Translations under genes and position numbers: made by a program
The notes under the pieces: generated by a model
Seen by the model: only the letters and a program-made list of their open reading frames with translations
Databases searched by the model: none
Told to the model about the DNA's origin: nothing
Part shown: positions 8,904-16,607 of the stretch, one piece after another
How the letters are laid out: each line of letters starts with the position of its first letter
How positions within the stretch are numbered: position 1 is the first letter of the stretch
Assembly (NCBI GenBank): GCA_030685065.1
Contig: JAUXQH010000023.1
Coordinates: 38,300 to 102,299, forward strand
From: Pseudomonadota bacterium
GTDB lineage: Bacteria; Myxococcota_A; UBA796; SXON01
Direction of reading: 5' to 3'
Length of the DNA stretch: 64,000 bases

Positions 8904-10663
8904 TGGAAGGCGGTCTGATCGCGCGGATCGTCGCCTGCGTAGCGGCCGTCCTCATCGCCGTGTGGTTGCTGCTTCCGACGTTTCTCGGCCCCGAGGTTCA
9001 GAAGAACCTCGAGCTCAACGCCGAGCGCGCCGCGATGGAGGATCCGCCGCCGCTCGAGACGCCGCTCCCCGAATATGTGAACTGGCTCCCGAATCTGAAG
9101 GTCAATCTCGGGCTCGATCTGCAGGGCGGCATCGACCTGACGCTCACCGTCGAGACCGACGAGGCCGTGCTCGCCACGGTTCAGCGGGACGTGGTCCCGG
9201 TGAAGGTCTCCGCCGAGAAGGAGGGGGTCAAGCTCGCGGACGTGAAGCGCGATCGCCGGCGCGCCGCGCTGCTCATCCTCCCCGGAGAGGGCGCCACGCT
9301 CGACACCATCCAGAGCTTTCTCCGCAAGCGCTTCTCGGCCTACGCCTACGAGCACACCGAGGCGATCGAGGGGAAGGACTGGCTCGTCTTCGCCGTGACC
9401 GACCAGGCCAAGGCCGACATCGCGAGGAACGCGGTCGACCAGGCGCTGGAGACGATCCGCAACCGCATCGACGAGACCGGCGTGAAGGAGCCGAGCATCA
9501 CCCGCAAGGGAGAGCGCGACATCGCGATCCAGCTGCCGGGCGAGACGGACGTGGAGCAGGCCGTGGCCGCCGTCGGCACGACCGCGCGCCTCGAGTTCAT
9601 GCTGGTGGACGAAGAGGCCGACGCGACCCTCCTCGACACGGGGCTCGCCGCGGCCCAGGCCGCCATGCCGCCCGCCGACTTCGCCGACGATCGGGTTCTC
9701 TCCGACTGGCTCGCGGACAACCAGTACCTGGTCGAAGGGCGCCGACTCCTCTGGGAGCACGTCACGGAGAAGGGGGTGGACAGCCGTGCGGCTCCGCACG
9801 TCCTCAAGGAAGAGGTTGTCCTCTCCGGGGACGACGTGAACGACGCCCAGACCAGCGCGAACCAACAGACGGGCGAGTACTACGTCGCCCTCGAGTTCAA
9901 GCCGCGCGGCCAGGCCATCTTCGCGGACGTGACCGGCAAGAACGTCGGCAAGCGCTTCGCCATCGTGCTCGATGACGAGGTTCGCTCGGCGCCCGTCATC
10001 AACGAGCGGATCGACGGCGTGGCGAGCATCGCGATGGGCGGGATGAACATCGACGAGCAGATCAAGGACGCTGGCATGCTGGCCCTGGTGCTGCGGTCGG
10101 GCGCCCTGCCCGCCCCCGTGAGCGTCGGCGAGGTCCGTACGGTCGGCGCCTCCCTGGGCGCCCAGGCCATCGAGGAGGGGCTCCTGGCCGCCGTCCTCGG
10201 GTCGGCGCTCGTTCTCCTGTTCGCGGCGGTCTACTACAAGGTGAGCGGGCTCCTCGCGGACCTCACGCTGGTGATCAACGGGGTGCTCCTGGTGGCGCTC
10301 CTGGCGCTCGCGGGCGCGACGCTCACGCTGCCGGGCATCTGCGGCATCGCGCTCACGATCGGCATGGCGGTCGACTGCAACATCATCATCTTCGAGCGCA
10401 TCCGTGAGGAGCTGCGCGCCGGACGGTCGATCCGAGCGGCGATCGACGCCGGCTTCGATCGCGCCACCGTCGCGGTTGTCGACAGCAACGTCACGACCCT
10501 GCTCGCGGGCGTCGTGCTCTACAGCTACGGCACGGGGCCCATCAAGGGCTTCGCCGTCACCCTGATGATCGGGATCTTCACGACGCTGTTCACCGGTGTG
10601 TTCGTGTCCCGGACGCTCATGGACCTGGTCAATCGCGGGCAGCGCGCCCGCATGAGCATCTGA
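8903..10663 (+). CDS. secD: SecD protein-export membrane subunit
   Basis: 586 residues from the ATG at 8903, which overlaps the yajC stop; a GTG one codon earlier is less likely. An N-terminal membrane helix is followed by LGLDLQGGIDLTL, the SecD P1 motif, a large periplasmic domain, and five further membrane segments in the C-terminal third (from ~residue 420). The conserved ALTIGMAVDCNIIIFERIREEL holds the transmembrane Asp for proton-coupled translocation. Works with SecF and YajC to pull proteins across the inner membrane using proton motive force. Confidence 0.97.
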   Translation: MEGGLIARIVACVAAVLIAVWLLLPTFLGPEVQKNLELNAERAAMEDPPPLETPLPEYVNWLPNLKVNLGLDLQGGIDLTLTVETDEAVLATVQRDVVPVKVSAEKEGVKLADVKRDRRRAALLILPGEGATLDTIQSFLRKRFSAYAYEHTEAIEGKDWLVFAVTDQAKADIARNAVDQALETIRNRIDETGVKEPSITRKGERDIAIQLPGETDVEQAVAAVGTTARLEFMLVDEEADATLLDTGLAAAQAAMPPADFADDRVLSDWLADNQYLVEGRRLLWEHVTEKGVDSRAAPHVLKEEVVLSGDDVNDAQTSANQQTGEYYVALEFKPRGQAIFADVTGKNVGKRFAIVLDDEVRSAPVINERIDGVASIAMGGMNIDEQIKDAGMLALVLRSGALPAPVSVGEVRTVGASLGAQAIEEGLLAAVLGSALVLLFAAVYYKVSGLLADLTLVINGVLLVALLALAGATLTLPGICGIALTIGMAVDCNIIIFERIREELRAGRSIRAAIDAGFDRATVAVVDSNVTTLLAGVVLYSYGTGPIKGFAVTLMIGIFTTLFTGVFVSRTLMDLVNRGQRARMSI

Positions 10664-10672
10664 GGTGCGCCC

Positions 10673-11884
10673 ATGATGGAGCTACTCCCCAAGGACCTCT
10701 ACGTCGACTTCGTCGGAAAGAGGAACGTCTTCGCGGGTATCTCGACGATACTCGTGATCGTCAGCATCCTCCTCTTCGTCTTTGTCGGCCCCAACTGGAG
10801 CATCGACTTCACGGGTGGGACCGAGGTGCAGATGCGCTTCGAGGACTCGACCGAGATCGGTGAGGTCCGTGAGGCGCTCGGCACGATCGGGATCAGCGAG
10901 GAGTCGGTCCAGCTCGTCGGACCGCCCACGGACAACCGGTACCTCGTGCGCCTTCAGGGGGCCTCCAGCGCCAACCAGGCGGAGGTCGACGCTGTCCGGG
11001 CGGCGCTCGTGGCGGGCTTCGGCGGCGAGTGGATCGAGGAATTCAAGGTCGATGAAGAGGTCGGCACGCGCGCCTCGGTGACCTACAAGGGTGATCCCGT
11101 CGCGCTCCCCCGCATCACCGCAGCGCTCGCGTCGCTCCCCGGCGTGACGGTGCAGCCGTCTCAGGAAGAGAACGAGTTCTACGCGCGGCTTCCCGGGGTT
11201 GCCGAAGAGATTCGCGCCACGCTCGCGAAGGAGCTCGCGGGCCACGAGTTCGAGCTCGAGCGCACCGACTCGGTGGGGCCCAAGGTGGGCGGCAACCTGC
11301 GGGTCGCCGGCCTCACCTCGATGGTCGTCACGATGTTGCTGATCACCATCTACGTCGGCGTGCGCTTCGACTTCGCGTTCGCACCCGGCGCCATCCTGTG
11401 CGTGTTCCACGATGCCGTGCTCACCTGCGGCTTCTTCGTGTTGACCCAGCAGGAGTTCGGCCTCTCCATGATCAGCGCGATCCTCACGCTCATCGGGTAC
11501 TCCATCAACGACACGATCGTCATCTACGATCGCATCCGCGAGAACATGGAGAAGTACCGGAAACAGGATCTCCACAAGCTGATCAACGACAGCATCAACC
11601 AGACGCTGTCCCGCTCGATCATCACCAACGGCGCCACGTCGCTCGCCCTCATCCCGTTCCTCATCTGGGGTGGGCCGGTGCTCCGCACGTTCGCCACTGC
11701 GATGATCATCGGCATCGTCGTCGGCAGTTACTCGACCATCTACGTCGCCAGTCCCTTGATGATCATCATCAAGGAAAACCAGGACACCCTCCTGCGCCTG
11801 ATTGGCATCAGCAAGAAGCCGCCGTCCGGTCCGGCCTCCGGGAGCACGGCCGCATCGGCTGCTCCCGCCCCGAATTCGCCTTGA
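10673..11884 (+). CDS. secF: SecF protein-export membrane subunit
   Basis: 403 residues. The N-terminal helix is followed by WSIDFTGGTEVQMRF, the SecF GG-T motif. The membrane core includes GYSINDTIVIYDRIREN and LSRSIITNGATSLALIP. A Ser/Pro/Ala-rich tail ends the protein. Nine bases separate it from secD. The tandem ATG ATG at 10673 and 10676 leaves one codon of ambiguity. The stop codon lies inside the -35 hexamer proposed for the next gene. Confidence 0.97.
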   Translation: MMELLPKDLYVDFVGKRNVFAGISTILVIVSILLFVFVGPNWSIDFTGGTEVQMRFEDSTEIGEVREALGTIGISEESVQLVGPPTDNRYLVRLQGASSANQAEVDAVRAALVAGFGGEWIEEFKVDEEVGTRASVTYKGDPVALPRITAALASLPGVTVQPSQEENEFYARLPGVAEEIRATLAKELAGHEFELERTDSVGPKVGGNLRVAGLTSMVVTMLLITIYVGVRFDFAFAPGAILCVFHDAVLTCGFFVLTQQEFGLSMISAILTLIGYSINDTIVIYDRIRENMEKYRKQDLHKLINDSINQTLSRSIITNGATSLALIPFLIWGGPVLRTFATAMIIGIVVGSYSTIYVASPLMIIIKENQDTLLRLIGISKKPPSGPASGSTAASAAPAPNSP

Positions 11885-11909
11885 CCACCCCCGCGGGCGC
11901 CGGTATACA
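11881..11909 (+). promoter_or_regulatory. Sigma-70-type promoter for the IHF-like gene
   Basis: TTGACC (11881-11886), a 17-bp spacer and TATACA (11904-11909) are close to the TTGACA/TATAAT consensus with ideal spacing. They lie 25 bp upstream of the ATG at 11934. The -35 box overlaps the secF stop codon. Confidence 0.6.
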
Positions 11910-11933
11910 ACGGCCAAACCCTTAGAGTTTCTG

Positions 11934-12227
11934 ATGACGAAGAGCGAGTTGGTCGACGCGGTGGCCCGCAGGCAGAACCTTCCCCGACAAACGGCCGAGC
12001 GTGTGGTCAACGTCCTGTTCGACTCCATCCGCGATGCCCTCCTACGGGGCGACCGTGTGGAGATTCGCGGGTTCGGGTCGTTCAAGGCGCGCCACTATGA
12101 AGGCTACACGGGGAGGAACCCGCGCACCGGCGTGCCCATCTTCGTGTCGCCCAAGGTCCTTCCGGTCTTCAAGGTCGGGAAGGACTTGCGGATCCGGGTC
12201 AACGGGGGAATGGACCCCGAGGAATGA
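11934..12227 (+). CDS. Integration host factor / HU family DNA-binding protein
   Basis: 97 residues from the ATG at 11934. MTKSELVDAVARR...LPRQTAERVVNVLFDSI is the helical body, and GDRVEIRGFGSFKARHYEGYTGRNPRTG the beta arm that inserts into the DNA minor groove, with the conserved Pro in the RNPrTG tip. GFGSF and GRNP.TG favour an IHF subunit (IhfB-like) over HU, but that is not certain. Bends DNA as a dimer; the partner subunit is not in the window. It has its own promoter-like sequence and overlaps the next gene by ATGA. Confidence 0.93.
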   Translation: MTKSELVDAVARRQNLPRQTAERVVNVLFDSIRDALLRGDRVEIRGFGSFKARHYEGYTGRNPRTGVPIFVSPKVLPVFKVGKDLRIRVNGGMDPEE

Positions 12228-12817
12228 TTCCTTTCGCGCTGCTGACGTCGGCCCTGTTGTCCGGCACCGCCCTGGCCGGCAGTGTGTACATCAACGGCGT
12301 GCGGGCCGATTTGCTCCCCGAACTGACGGTCACGAACGCGACCGTACGGTTCGACGGCCAGGGCAACGTGTGGATCGATGCTCCGGGTTACCGGGTACAG
12401 GTGGTCCAGCCCGCCGAGTACAGCAGCGCGGCCTCTCCGGTGCCTTCGCCGGCGCCTTCGTCCTCGAGCGAACGCGTGGGGGCGGGCGCCTGGTGGCTGG
12501 TGACCGAGGACAACGCGTCGGCCGGTCACACCATCGAGGTGGTGGTCAACGGCACCCTCGTTCGCCGCATCGCGTCAGGTGAGCCGCAGTTGATCTTGGA
12601 CATCGGGCCTTTTCTACGCTCCGGCAGCAACACGGTGGTTGTCAGCGCGCTGGCGGGCCCCATGCCCAGCGGGGGGCCGCTCTCGGTGTACGTGGGCCGG
12701 GGCAACAATCTTTCCGGCACCATCCGCCTCGACAATCCGGATGTTGCCTACACCCGGCGCGCCTCCGACGGGGGGAATGGCGGCGGGGGTCGGCACTACA
12801 CGCTCACGGTTCCCTGA
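12224..12817 (+). CDS. Predicted exported protein of unknown function
   Basis: 197 residues. The N-terminus MIPFALLTSALLSGTALAGS reads as a signal peptide with an ALA-G cleavage site. The mature part contains a short beta segment (VYINGVRADLLPELTVTNATVRFD), a Ser/Pro-rich spacer (~65-80), then a beta-rich domain and a Gly-rich segment near the C-terminus. No family recognised. Translationally coupled to the IHF-like gene by an ATGA overlap, which is unusual for an exported protein. Confidence 0.7.
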   Translation: MIPFALLTSALLSGTALAGSVYINGVRADLLPELTVTNATVRFDGQGNVWIDAPGYRVQVVQPAEYSSAASPVPSPAPSSSSERVGAGAWWLVTEDNASAGHTIEVVVNGTLVRRIASGEPQLILDIGPFLRSGSNTVVVSALAGPMPSGGPLSVYVGRGNNLSGTIRLDNPDVAYTRRASDGGNGGGGRHYTLTVP

Positions 12818-12840
12818 CGCGATCGCGCGCTACTCGGCAG

Positions 12841-12874
12841 TCCCTGGATCGGTAGTCCCTGGATCGGTAGTCCC
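12841..12874. repeat. Two perfect 15-bp tandem repeats
   Basis: TCCCTGGATCGGTAG is repeated exactly at 12841-12855 and 12856-12870, with a partial third copy (TCCC). It lies in the short gap before the PIN-PhoH gene. Confidence 0.8.
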
Positions 12875-12897
12875 CTGAACGTTCGCATGGAGCATCG

Positions 12898-14271
12898 ATG
12901 GCTGCATCTCTTCATCACCGTGGGACGGAAAAACGTACGTATGTCCTGGATACGAACGTGCTCCTGCACGACCCGGGCGCGTTGCTGGTGTTTCACGAGC
13001 ACGATCTGGTCATCCCGATCACGGTCATCGAAGAGGTCGACAAGTTCAAGCGCGAGCTGACCGAGCTCGGGCGGGCGGCGCGCACGGTGTCGCGTCAGCT
13101 CGACGGCATGCGGGCCACGGGAAAGATCCGCGAAGGCGTCCCGCTTCCGGGCGGGGGCAAGCTCCGGGTCGAGCTCGGTGCGTCCGGTGACGTGGGCGAG
13201 CTCTTCGCCGGCGCGGCCAACACCAACGACAACGTCATCCTCCAGACCGCGATGAAGCTCCATCGCGAGGTCAAGAACGGCACGGTGATCTTCGTCAGCC
13301 GCGACGTGAACATGCGCATCAAGGCCGACGCCCTCGGGATGCTCGCCGAGGACTACGAGCACGCGCACGTCGACATCGACGAGGCCTACACCGGGGTCAT
13401 CGAGCGCGAGGTCGACGCCGAGGTCGTCAGCGAGATGTACAACCGCGGCTGGATGGCCGAGGAGGGGGAGGGCATCTGCCCCCACCAGTTCGTGATCCTG
13501 AAGAACGCGGCCCAGCCCAGCCAGACCGCGATGACGCGCTACGACGCCAAGCAGAAGCGCTTGCAGCTCGTGGGGCGCTACAAGGAAGGTGTTTGGGGCA
13601 TCTTCGCCCGCAACCGCGAGCAGCTGTTCGCGCTCGATCTCTTGCTCGACGACAACGTGCCGCTCGTCACGCTCGACGGCATGGCCGGCACCGGCAAGAC
13701 GCTCCTCGCGATCGCCTGCGGGCTCCAGCGCGTCGCGGATGACAAGCGCTACCGCCGCCTCGTGGTGGCGCGGCCGATCTTCCCCCTCGGGAAGGACATC
13801 GGCTTCCTCCCGGGCACCCTCGAGGAGAAGCTGAACCCCTGGATGAAGCCCATCTTCGACAATCTCGATCTGCTGCTCGGCGGTGAGGAGTCCCGCGAGG
13901 GCGGGAGCGGCGGGCGCGGCAACAAGTCCGCGCCCCCCAACTACCAGGCGTTGATCGACCAGAAGATCATCGAGGTCGAGCCGCTCACGTACATTCGTGG
14001 CCGCAGCCTGCCGCGGCAGTACCTGGTGATCGACGAGGCGCAGAACCTCACGCCGCACGAGGTCAAGACCGTCATCACGCGCGCGGGCGAGGGCACGAAG
14101 GTGATCCTCACCGGGGATCGCTACCAGATCGACAACCCGTACGTCGACGCGACGTCAAATGGCCTGTCGTACGTGGTGGAGCGCTTCAGGCTCTCTCCGA
14201 TGGCCGGCCACGTGACCCTGCGGAAGGGCGAGCGCAGCCCGCTCGCGGAGACGGCGGCGTCGCTTCTATAG
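12898..14271 (+). CDS. PIN domain-PhoH ATPase fusion (YlaK/PhoH2 type)
   Basis: 457 residues. The N-terminal PIN ribonuclease domain (~15-150) begins YVLDTNVLLHDP and has further acidic residues (IEEVDKF, NTNDNVIL, VSRDVNMRIKADALG). The C-terminal PhoH ATPase (~230-457) has Walker A GMAGTGKT, FLPGTLEEKLNPWMKPI, Walker B YLVIDEAQN and LTGDRYQID. PhoH2-type proteins couple an RNase to a helicase-like ATPase; some act as ATP-dependent unwinding RNases. Distinct from the PIN-less PhoH at ~18000. Its stop codon is the first triplet of the palindromic element that follows. Confidence 0.95.
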   Translation: MAASLHHRGTEKRTYVLDTNVLLHDPGALLVFHEHDLVIPITVIEEVDKFKRELTELGRAARTVSRQLDGMRATGKIREGVPLPGGGKLRVELGASGDVGELFAGAANTNDNVILQTAMKLHREVKNGTVIFVSRDVNMRIKADALGMLAEDYEHAHVDIDEAYTGVIEREVDAEVVSEMYNRGWMAEEGEGICPHQFVILKNAAQPSQTAMTRYDAKQKRLQLVGRYKEGVWGIFARNREQLFALDLLLDDNVPLVTLDGMAGTGKTLLAIACGLQRVADDKRYRRLVVARPIFPLGKDIGFLPGTLEEKLNPWMKPIFDNLDLLLGGEESREGGSGGRGNKSAPPNYQALIDQKIIEVEPLTYIRGRSLPRQYLVIDEAQNLTPHEVKTVITRAGEGTKVILTGDRYQIDNPYVDATSNGLSYVVERFRLSPMAGHVTLRKGERSPLAETAASLL

Positions 14272-14471
14272 GAGCCCGTAGTGCATTGCGGTCCTGCTGC
14301 GGGTCCCGATCCGCGGCGTATGCCCACCTCCTCGCCGGCCGGCCGCTCGACGTACGTAGAGTACGCCTTCACGGCCGGCCGGCTGTGGGGGCGGCCCTCC
14401 GCTCGCGGCTCGTGCCCCTCGCGACGGACCGCACCGCCCGGCCGAGCCGGGCTACGCACGACGGGCTCCTA
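14269..14471. repeat. ~200-bp imperfect palindrome with terminal inverted repeats
   Basis: The ends are exact inverted copies of an 11-mer: TAGGAGCCCGT at 14269-14279 and its complement at 14461-14471. Further in, matching blocks include TGCGGTCC and its complement (GGACCGCA). Around the centre CCGGCCGGCCG (about 14336-14346) pairs with CGGCCGGCCGG (about 14372-14382). The right arm holds an extra small hairpin (CCCGGC/GCCGGG). There is no credible gene inside. It could be a miniature repeat element or a large mRNA structure between the PhoH2-type gene and birA. Confidence 0.65.
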
Positions 14472-14473
14472 GC

Positions 14474-15127
14474 GTGCTCCTGCATCGCTACGACACCGTC
14501 ACCAGCACGCAGGTCGTGGCGCGGGGGCTCGCGGAGGCGGGGGCGCCCCACGGCACGGTCGTGCTCGCCGAGGAGCAGACCGCCGGCCGTGGTCGCCTCG
14601 ATCGCCGATGGGACAGCGCCCGCGGGCTGAACCTCACCTTCACGCTCGTGCTGCGCCCGCGCATCGCGGCGCGGGATGCCCCCCTGCTCACGCTCGGCGC
14701 CGCGGCGGGCCTCGCGGTGGCGTTCGATCTCCGCGTGAAGTGGCCGAACGACCTGGTCACGGGGGAGGGGAAGAAGGTCGCCGGCCTGCTCGCGGAGATG
14801 GACATGGCGGGGGATCGCGTGGGCTTCGTGCTGCTCGGCGTGGGCCTCAACGTGAACCAGGTAGACTTCCCGGCTGCGTTGCCGAACGCCACGAGCCTCG
14901 CGGAGATCTCGAGCCCGCAGGACCGGACCGAGGTGCTCGAACGCGCGGTGTCGGCGATCCTCGCCTGGTGCGATCACCCGGATCGCCTCTCGTTGTGGCG
15001 ACAGCGGGCCCACACGCTCGGAAAGCACGTGCAGATCGGTCACACGGCGGGGGTCGCGACGGCGCTTCGAGACGACGGCGCGCTGATCGTCGGAGGCGTG
15101 CCCGTCCTGGCGGGGGAGATCGGCTGA
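14474..15127 (+). CDS. birA: Biotin-[acetyl-CoA-carboxylase] ligase, catalytic domain only
   Basis: 217 residues from the GTG at 14474. Contains the biotin-protein ligase signatures STQVVARG, EEQTAGRGRLDRRWDS (the GRGR loop that forms biotinyl-AMP), VKWPNDL, GKKVAGLL and GVGLNVNQ. The N-terminal helix-turn-helix of bifunctional BirA repressors is absent, so it is a group I ligase that only modifies biotin carrier proteins. Precedes coaX; birA-coaX proximity is common in bacteria, here interrupted by one opposite-strand gene. Confidence 0.95.
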   Translation: MLLHRYDTVTSTQVVARGLAEAGAPHGTVVLAEEQTAGRGRLDRRWDSARGLNLTFTLVLRPRIAARDAPLLTLGAAAGLAVAFDLRVKWPNDLVTGEGKKVAGLLAEMDMAGDRVGFVLLGVGLNVNQVDFPAALPNATSLAEISSPQDRTEVLERAVSAILAWCDHPDRLSLWRQRAHTLGKHVQIGHTAGVATALRDDGALIVGGVPVLAGEIG

Positions 15128-15130
15128 CAT

Positions 15131-15158
15131 AGCCAGAACGCGCTCGGGCGTTCCGGCT
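15131..15158. terminator. Hairpin between convergent birA and phosphatase genes
   Basis: AGCCAGAACGC (15131-15141) pairs with GCGTTCCGGCT (15148-15158) with a single mismatch and a 6-nt loop. The hairpin lies exactly between two convergent stop codons, so it could terminate both. No U-tract is seen on either side. Confidence 0.5.
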
Positions 15159-15804
15159 ACGGCGGCAGGAACGCCGTCTCTCCGAACGACTCCACCACGG
15201 CTCCCGCGTCGGCCAGGAGAAAGCGCGAGTGGCTCGCGTACGCCGGAGCCCACCGCAGGGCCTGGTCCGGCGGCATCCCTAGCCAATGGCACGCGAGCGC
15301 GCGGATGACGCCGATGTGGGTGACCAGCACCACGCGCCGTTCCCCGAGGCGCTCCTGCCCGAAGTCCTGGGCGTCCCACCACGCGGTCACGCGGGCGAAG
15401 CACTCCCCGTAGCTCTCGCCGCCCGGCGGGCGCGCGTTCACGTAGTCATCCCAGTAGGCCGTCGTCCCCGCCGGATCCTCGATCGTGAGGTCCTCCCAGC
15501 CACGGCCGTCCCACCGCCCCATGTCCTGCTCCCGGAGCGCGGGCGCGAGGATCGGGGCTGGAGTGAGATGGCGGGCGAGGTGGGTGCAGCGCGAGAGATC
15601 GCTCGAGACGATCACGTCGGGAGCGGGATGGGTACAGTGGAGCCACTCGGCGGCCGCGGCGCTCTGCGCCTCGCCTCGGGGCGAGAGCCGCGCATCGGAC
15701 TGACCGCGGCACACTCGGCTGCCCGCCACCTCGCCGTGGCGGAACAGGTGCACCCGCACGACGGACGCGGAGGGGATGATCCGCATGGTGTGCTTGTCGA
15801 ACAT
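15157..15804 (-). CDS. Histidine phosphatase family protein (phosphoglycerate mutase-like)
   Basis: 215 residues from the ATG at 15804; an alternative ATG lies six codons on. LFRHGEV supplies the catalytic RHG phospho-histidine. SSDLSRC, the acid/base region LREQDMGRWDGRGWEDL, GGESYGECFARV and VLVTHIGVIRAL with the second His complete the fold. The layout resembles CobC-type (alpha-ribazole phosphatase) and sugar-phosphate phosphatases; the substrate cannot be assigned. Opposite in direction to its neighbours birA and coaX. Confidence 0.88.
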   Translation of the reverse strand: MFDKHTMRIIPSASVVRVHLFRHGEVAGSRVCRGQSDARLSPRGEAQSAAAAEWLHCTHPAPDVIVSSDLSRCTHLARHLTPAPILAPALREQDMGRWDGRGWEDLTIEDPAGTTAYWDDYVNARPPGGESYGECFARVTAWWDAQDFGQERLGERRVVLVTHIGVIRALACHWLGMPPDQALRWAPAYASHSRFLLADAGAVVESFGETAFLPP

Positions 15805-15842
15805 CGTCGGCCGGTTATCCCGGCGCCGGGATCATTCGAAGA

Positions 15843-16607
15843 ATGCTGCTGGTCGTCGACATCGGGAACACCAACACCGTGATCGGCCTGTTCGACGGGC
15901 CGCGCTTCGTGCACCAGTGGCGCATCTCGACGCTCCAACGCACGACCGACGAATTCGGAATTCTGCTGCTGCAGCTGATCACCCATCACAAGATCGTCCC
16001 GGCCGACATCACCGGGGTGGCCGTGTGCACGGTGGTGCCGTCGGTGCTCTACGCCATCGAGAAGGGCGTGCGGCGCTACCTCGACCTGACCGCGCGCGTG
16101 CTCGACCACAAGAGCGCGCTCGGGTTCCCCGTCCGCATCGACAACCCGCTCGAGCTCGGGCCCGATCGCGTGGTCAACGCGGTGGCGGCGATGGAGCGGC
16201 TCGCGCCGCCCTTCCTCATCGTCGACTTCGGCACCGCCACCACGTTCGACTGTGTGGACGCGTCGGGCGCCTATGTCGGCGGCGCCATCGCCCCGGGCCT
16301 CCAGATCTCGGCGGACGCGCTCTTCAGCAAGACCGCCCGCCTCCCGCGGGTCGACGTGCAGCGCCCCGAGCGCGCAATCGGAAGGAACACGACGGCGGCC
16401 ATGCAGTCCGGCGTGTTCTGGGGCTACGTGAGCCTGGTCGACGGGCTCGCGCGCCGATGCAAGGAAGAGCTGGGCGGGGAGGTGCATTGCATCGCCACCG
16501 GCGGGCTCTCCAACCTGGTCGGGCGCGCGTGCAAGGAGATCGACGAGGTGGACGAACACCTCACCCTCCACGGTCTACGGTTGTGGTTCGAGCGAGGCGC
16601 CCCATGA
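15843..16607 (+). CDS. coaX: Type III pantothenate kinase
   Basis: 254 residues. Phosphorylates pantothenate as the first step of coenzyme A synthesis. VVDIGNTNTVIGLFD is the phosphate-binding loop of the ASKHA fold; also present are GPDRVVNAVAA, IVDFGTATTFDCVD with the catalytic Asp, and GAIAPGLQISADALFSKTARLP. The TGG motif is ATGGLSNLVG. Overlaps the next gene by ATGA. Confidence 0.97.
   Translation: MLLVVDIGNTNTVIGLFDGPRFVHQWRISTLQRTTDEFGILLLQLITHHKIVPADITGVAVCTVVPSVLYAIEKGVRRYLDLTARVLDHKSALGFPVRIDNPLELGPDRVVNAVAAMERLAPPFLIVDFGTATTFDCVDASGAYVGGAIAPGLQISADALFSKTARLPRVDVQRPERAIGRNTTAAMQSGVFWGYVSLVDGLARRCKEELGGEVHCIATGGLSNLVGRACKEIDEVDEHLTLHGLRLWFERGAP

Noticed and set aside
14281..14472. 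Short open frames in the 14.3-14.5 kb gap
   Set aside because: They lie inside the palindrome, are Arg/Pro/Ala-rich and lack ribosome-binding sites.
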